The notes under the pieces were generated by a model. It had not been told where the DNA came from and did not search any database. It saw nothing but the letters and a program-made list of their open reading frames with translations. Both the position numbers and the translations under genes were made by a program. From Bog-473 sp963753115 (GTDB lineage Bacteria; Actinomycetota; Acidimicrobiia; Acidimicrobiales; RAAP-2), in contig CAVWBB010000025.1 in assembly GCA_963753115.1 (NCBI GenBank), positions 76,738 to 140,737 of the forward strand: a stretch of 64,000 nucleotides of DNA, given 5' to 3'. This document shows, piece after piece, positions 63,943 through 64,000 of the stretch; within the stretch, counting starts at the first letter, position 1, and each line of letters opens with the position of its first letter.

Positions 63943-64000
63943 CACCCCCAACCGGATTCGAACCGGTGCTGCCGCCGTGAAAGGGCGGTGTCCTAGGCCG
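63943..64000 (-). tRNA. tRNA-Glu(TTC), 3' part cut by the window edge
   Basis: The visible 3' part has the end of the D arm, anticodon stem CCGCC/GGCGG with loop CTTTCAC (anticodon TTC), T arm ACCGG-TTCGAAT-CCGGT and acceptor TGGGGGT with discriminator G. CCA is not encoded. The 5' end lies beyond the window. Confidence 0.9.

Noticed and set aside
1..64000. CRISPR array
   Set aside because: No regularly spaced repeats of 23-40 bases with unique spacers and no cas gene were seen.

Overview
The window is a high-GC bacterial chromosome segment. Many GTG starts, MarR/TetR/MerR/LuxR regulators, an actinobacterial-type aa3 oxidase cluster, SCO6745-like and TfoX-like proteins, and tRNA genes partly without encoded CCA all point to an actinomycete, possibly of the Acidimicrobiia. 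The lineage is inferred from gene content only.

Layout. (1) 1-8.9 kb, minus strand: a respiratory cluster reading leftwards, made of membrane proteins, a SCO1-type copper chaperone, a secreted protein, CtaG, a cupredoxin and cytochrome oxidase subunits II, I and III (III is cut by the window edge). Subunit I lacks the usual D- and K-channel residues. (2) 9-10.9 kb: a MarR regulator divergent from a membrane-anchored collagen-like protein, with a perfect palindrome inside the promoter. (3) 11-20.6 kb: a gene graveyard. Remnants of a CPA2 antiporter, short-chain dehydrogenase, hemerythrin, HPP protein, GH15 glucoamylase and pyruvate oxidase carry many frameshifts, at least one nonsense codon and one lost catalytic residue. 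TetR and two small hypothetical genes lie among them. (4) 20.6-29.1 kb: an overlapping operon (membrane protein, gluconate-dehydrogenase-type small subunit, GMC oxidoreductase, enolase-superfamily enzyme), then a patatin, an FGGY sugar kinase, an Hsp20 with a CIRCE operator and a degenerate SpoIIE/PP2C-like protein.

(5) 29.4-39.8 kb: an island bounded by an intact tRNA-Phe gene on the right and a 49-bp exact copy of its 3' part on the left. Near-identical TGGGCACG repeat pairs sit inside both ends. It carries a K+ channel, FUSC transporter, MalT-like LuxR regulator, DUF1269, DHA2 exporter, CMD-like, DUF2252 and PLDc_N genes, but no recognisable integrase. A 42-bp element recurs three times upstream of island genes and suggests a local regulon.

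(6) 39.8-55.5 kb: tRNA-Asp, an enoyl-CoA hydratase/TetR pair, an SDR - Baeyer-Villiger-type monooxygenase - metal-dependent hydrolase cluster with divergent TetR, a DHA2 exporter with MerR, TfoX, a large FUSC protein, a GH5 endoglycoceramidase-like enzyme, VOC and CorA. (7) 55.7-62.8 kb: a copper cluster with a paralogue of the membrane protein in region 1, a DUF5134-like protein, a secreted repeat protein, a HMA chaperone, a CopA ATPase with an unusual extracytoplasmic tail and a PHM/DBH-like copper protein. The window ends in a partial tRNA-Glu.

Single-base frameshifts interrupt about ten otherwise healthy genes across the window. Some are probably assembly errors, whereas the decay in region 3 looks genuine.
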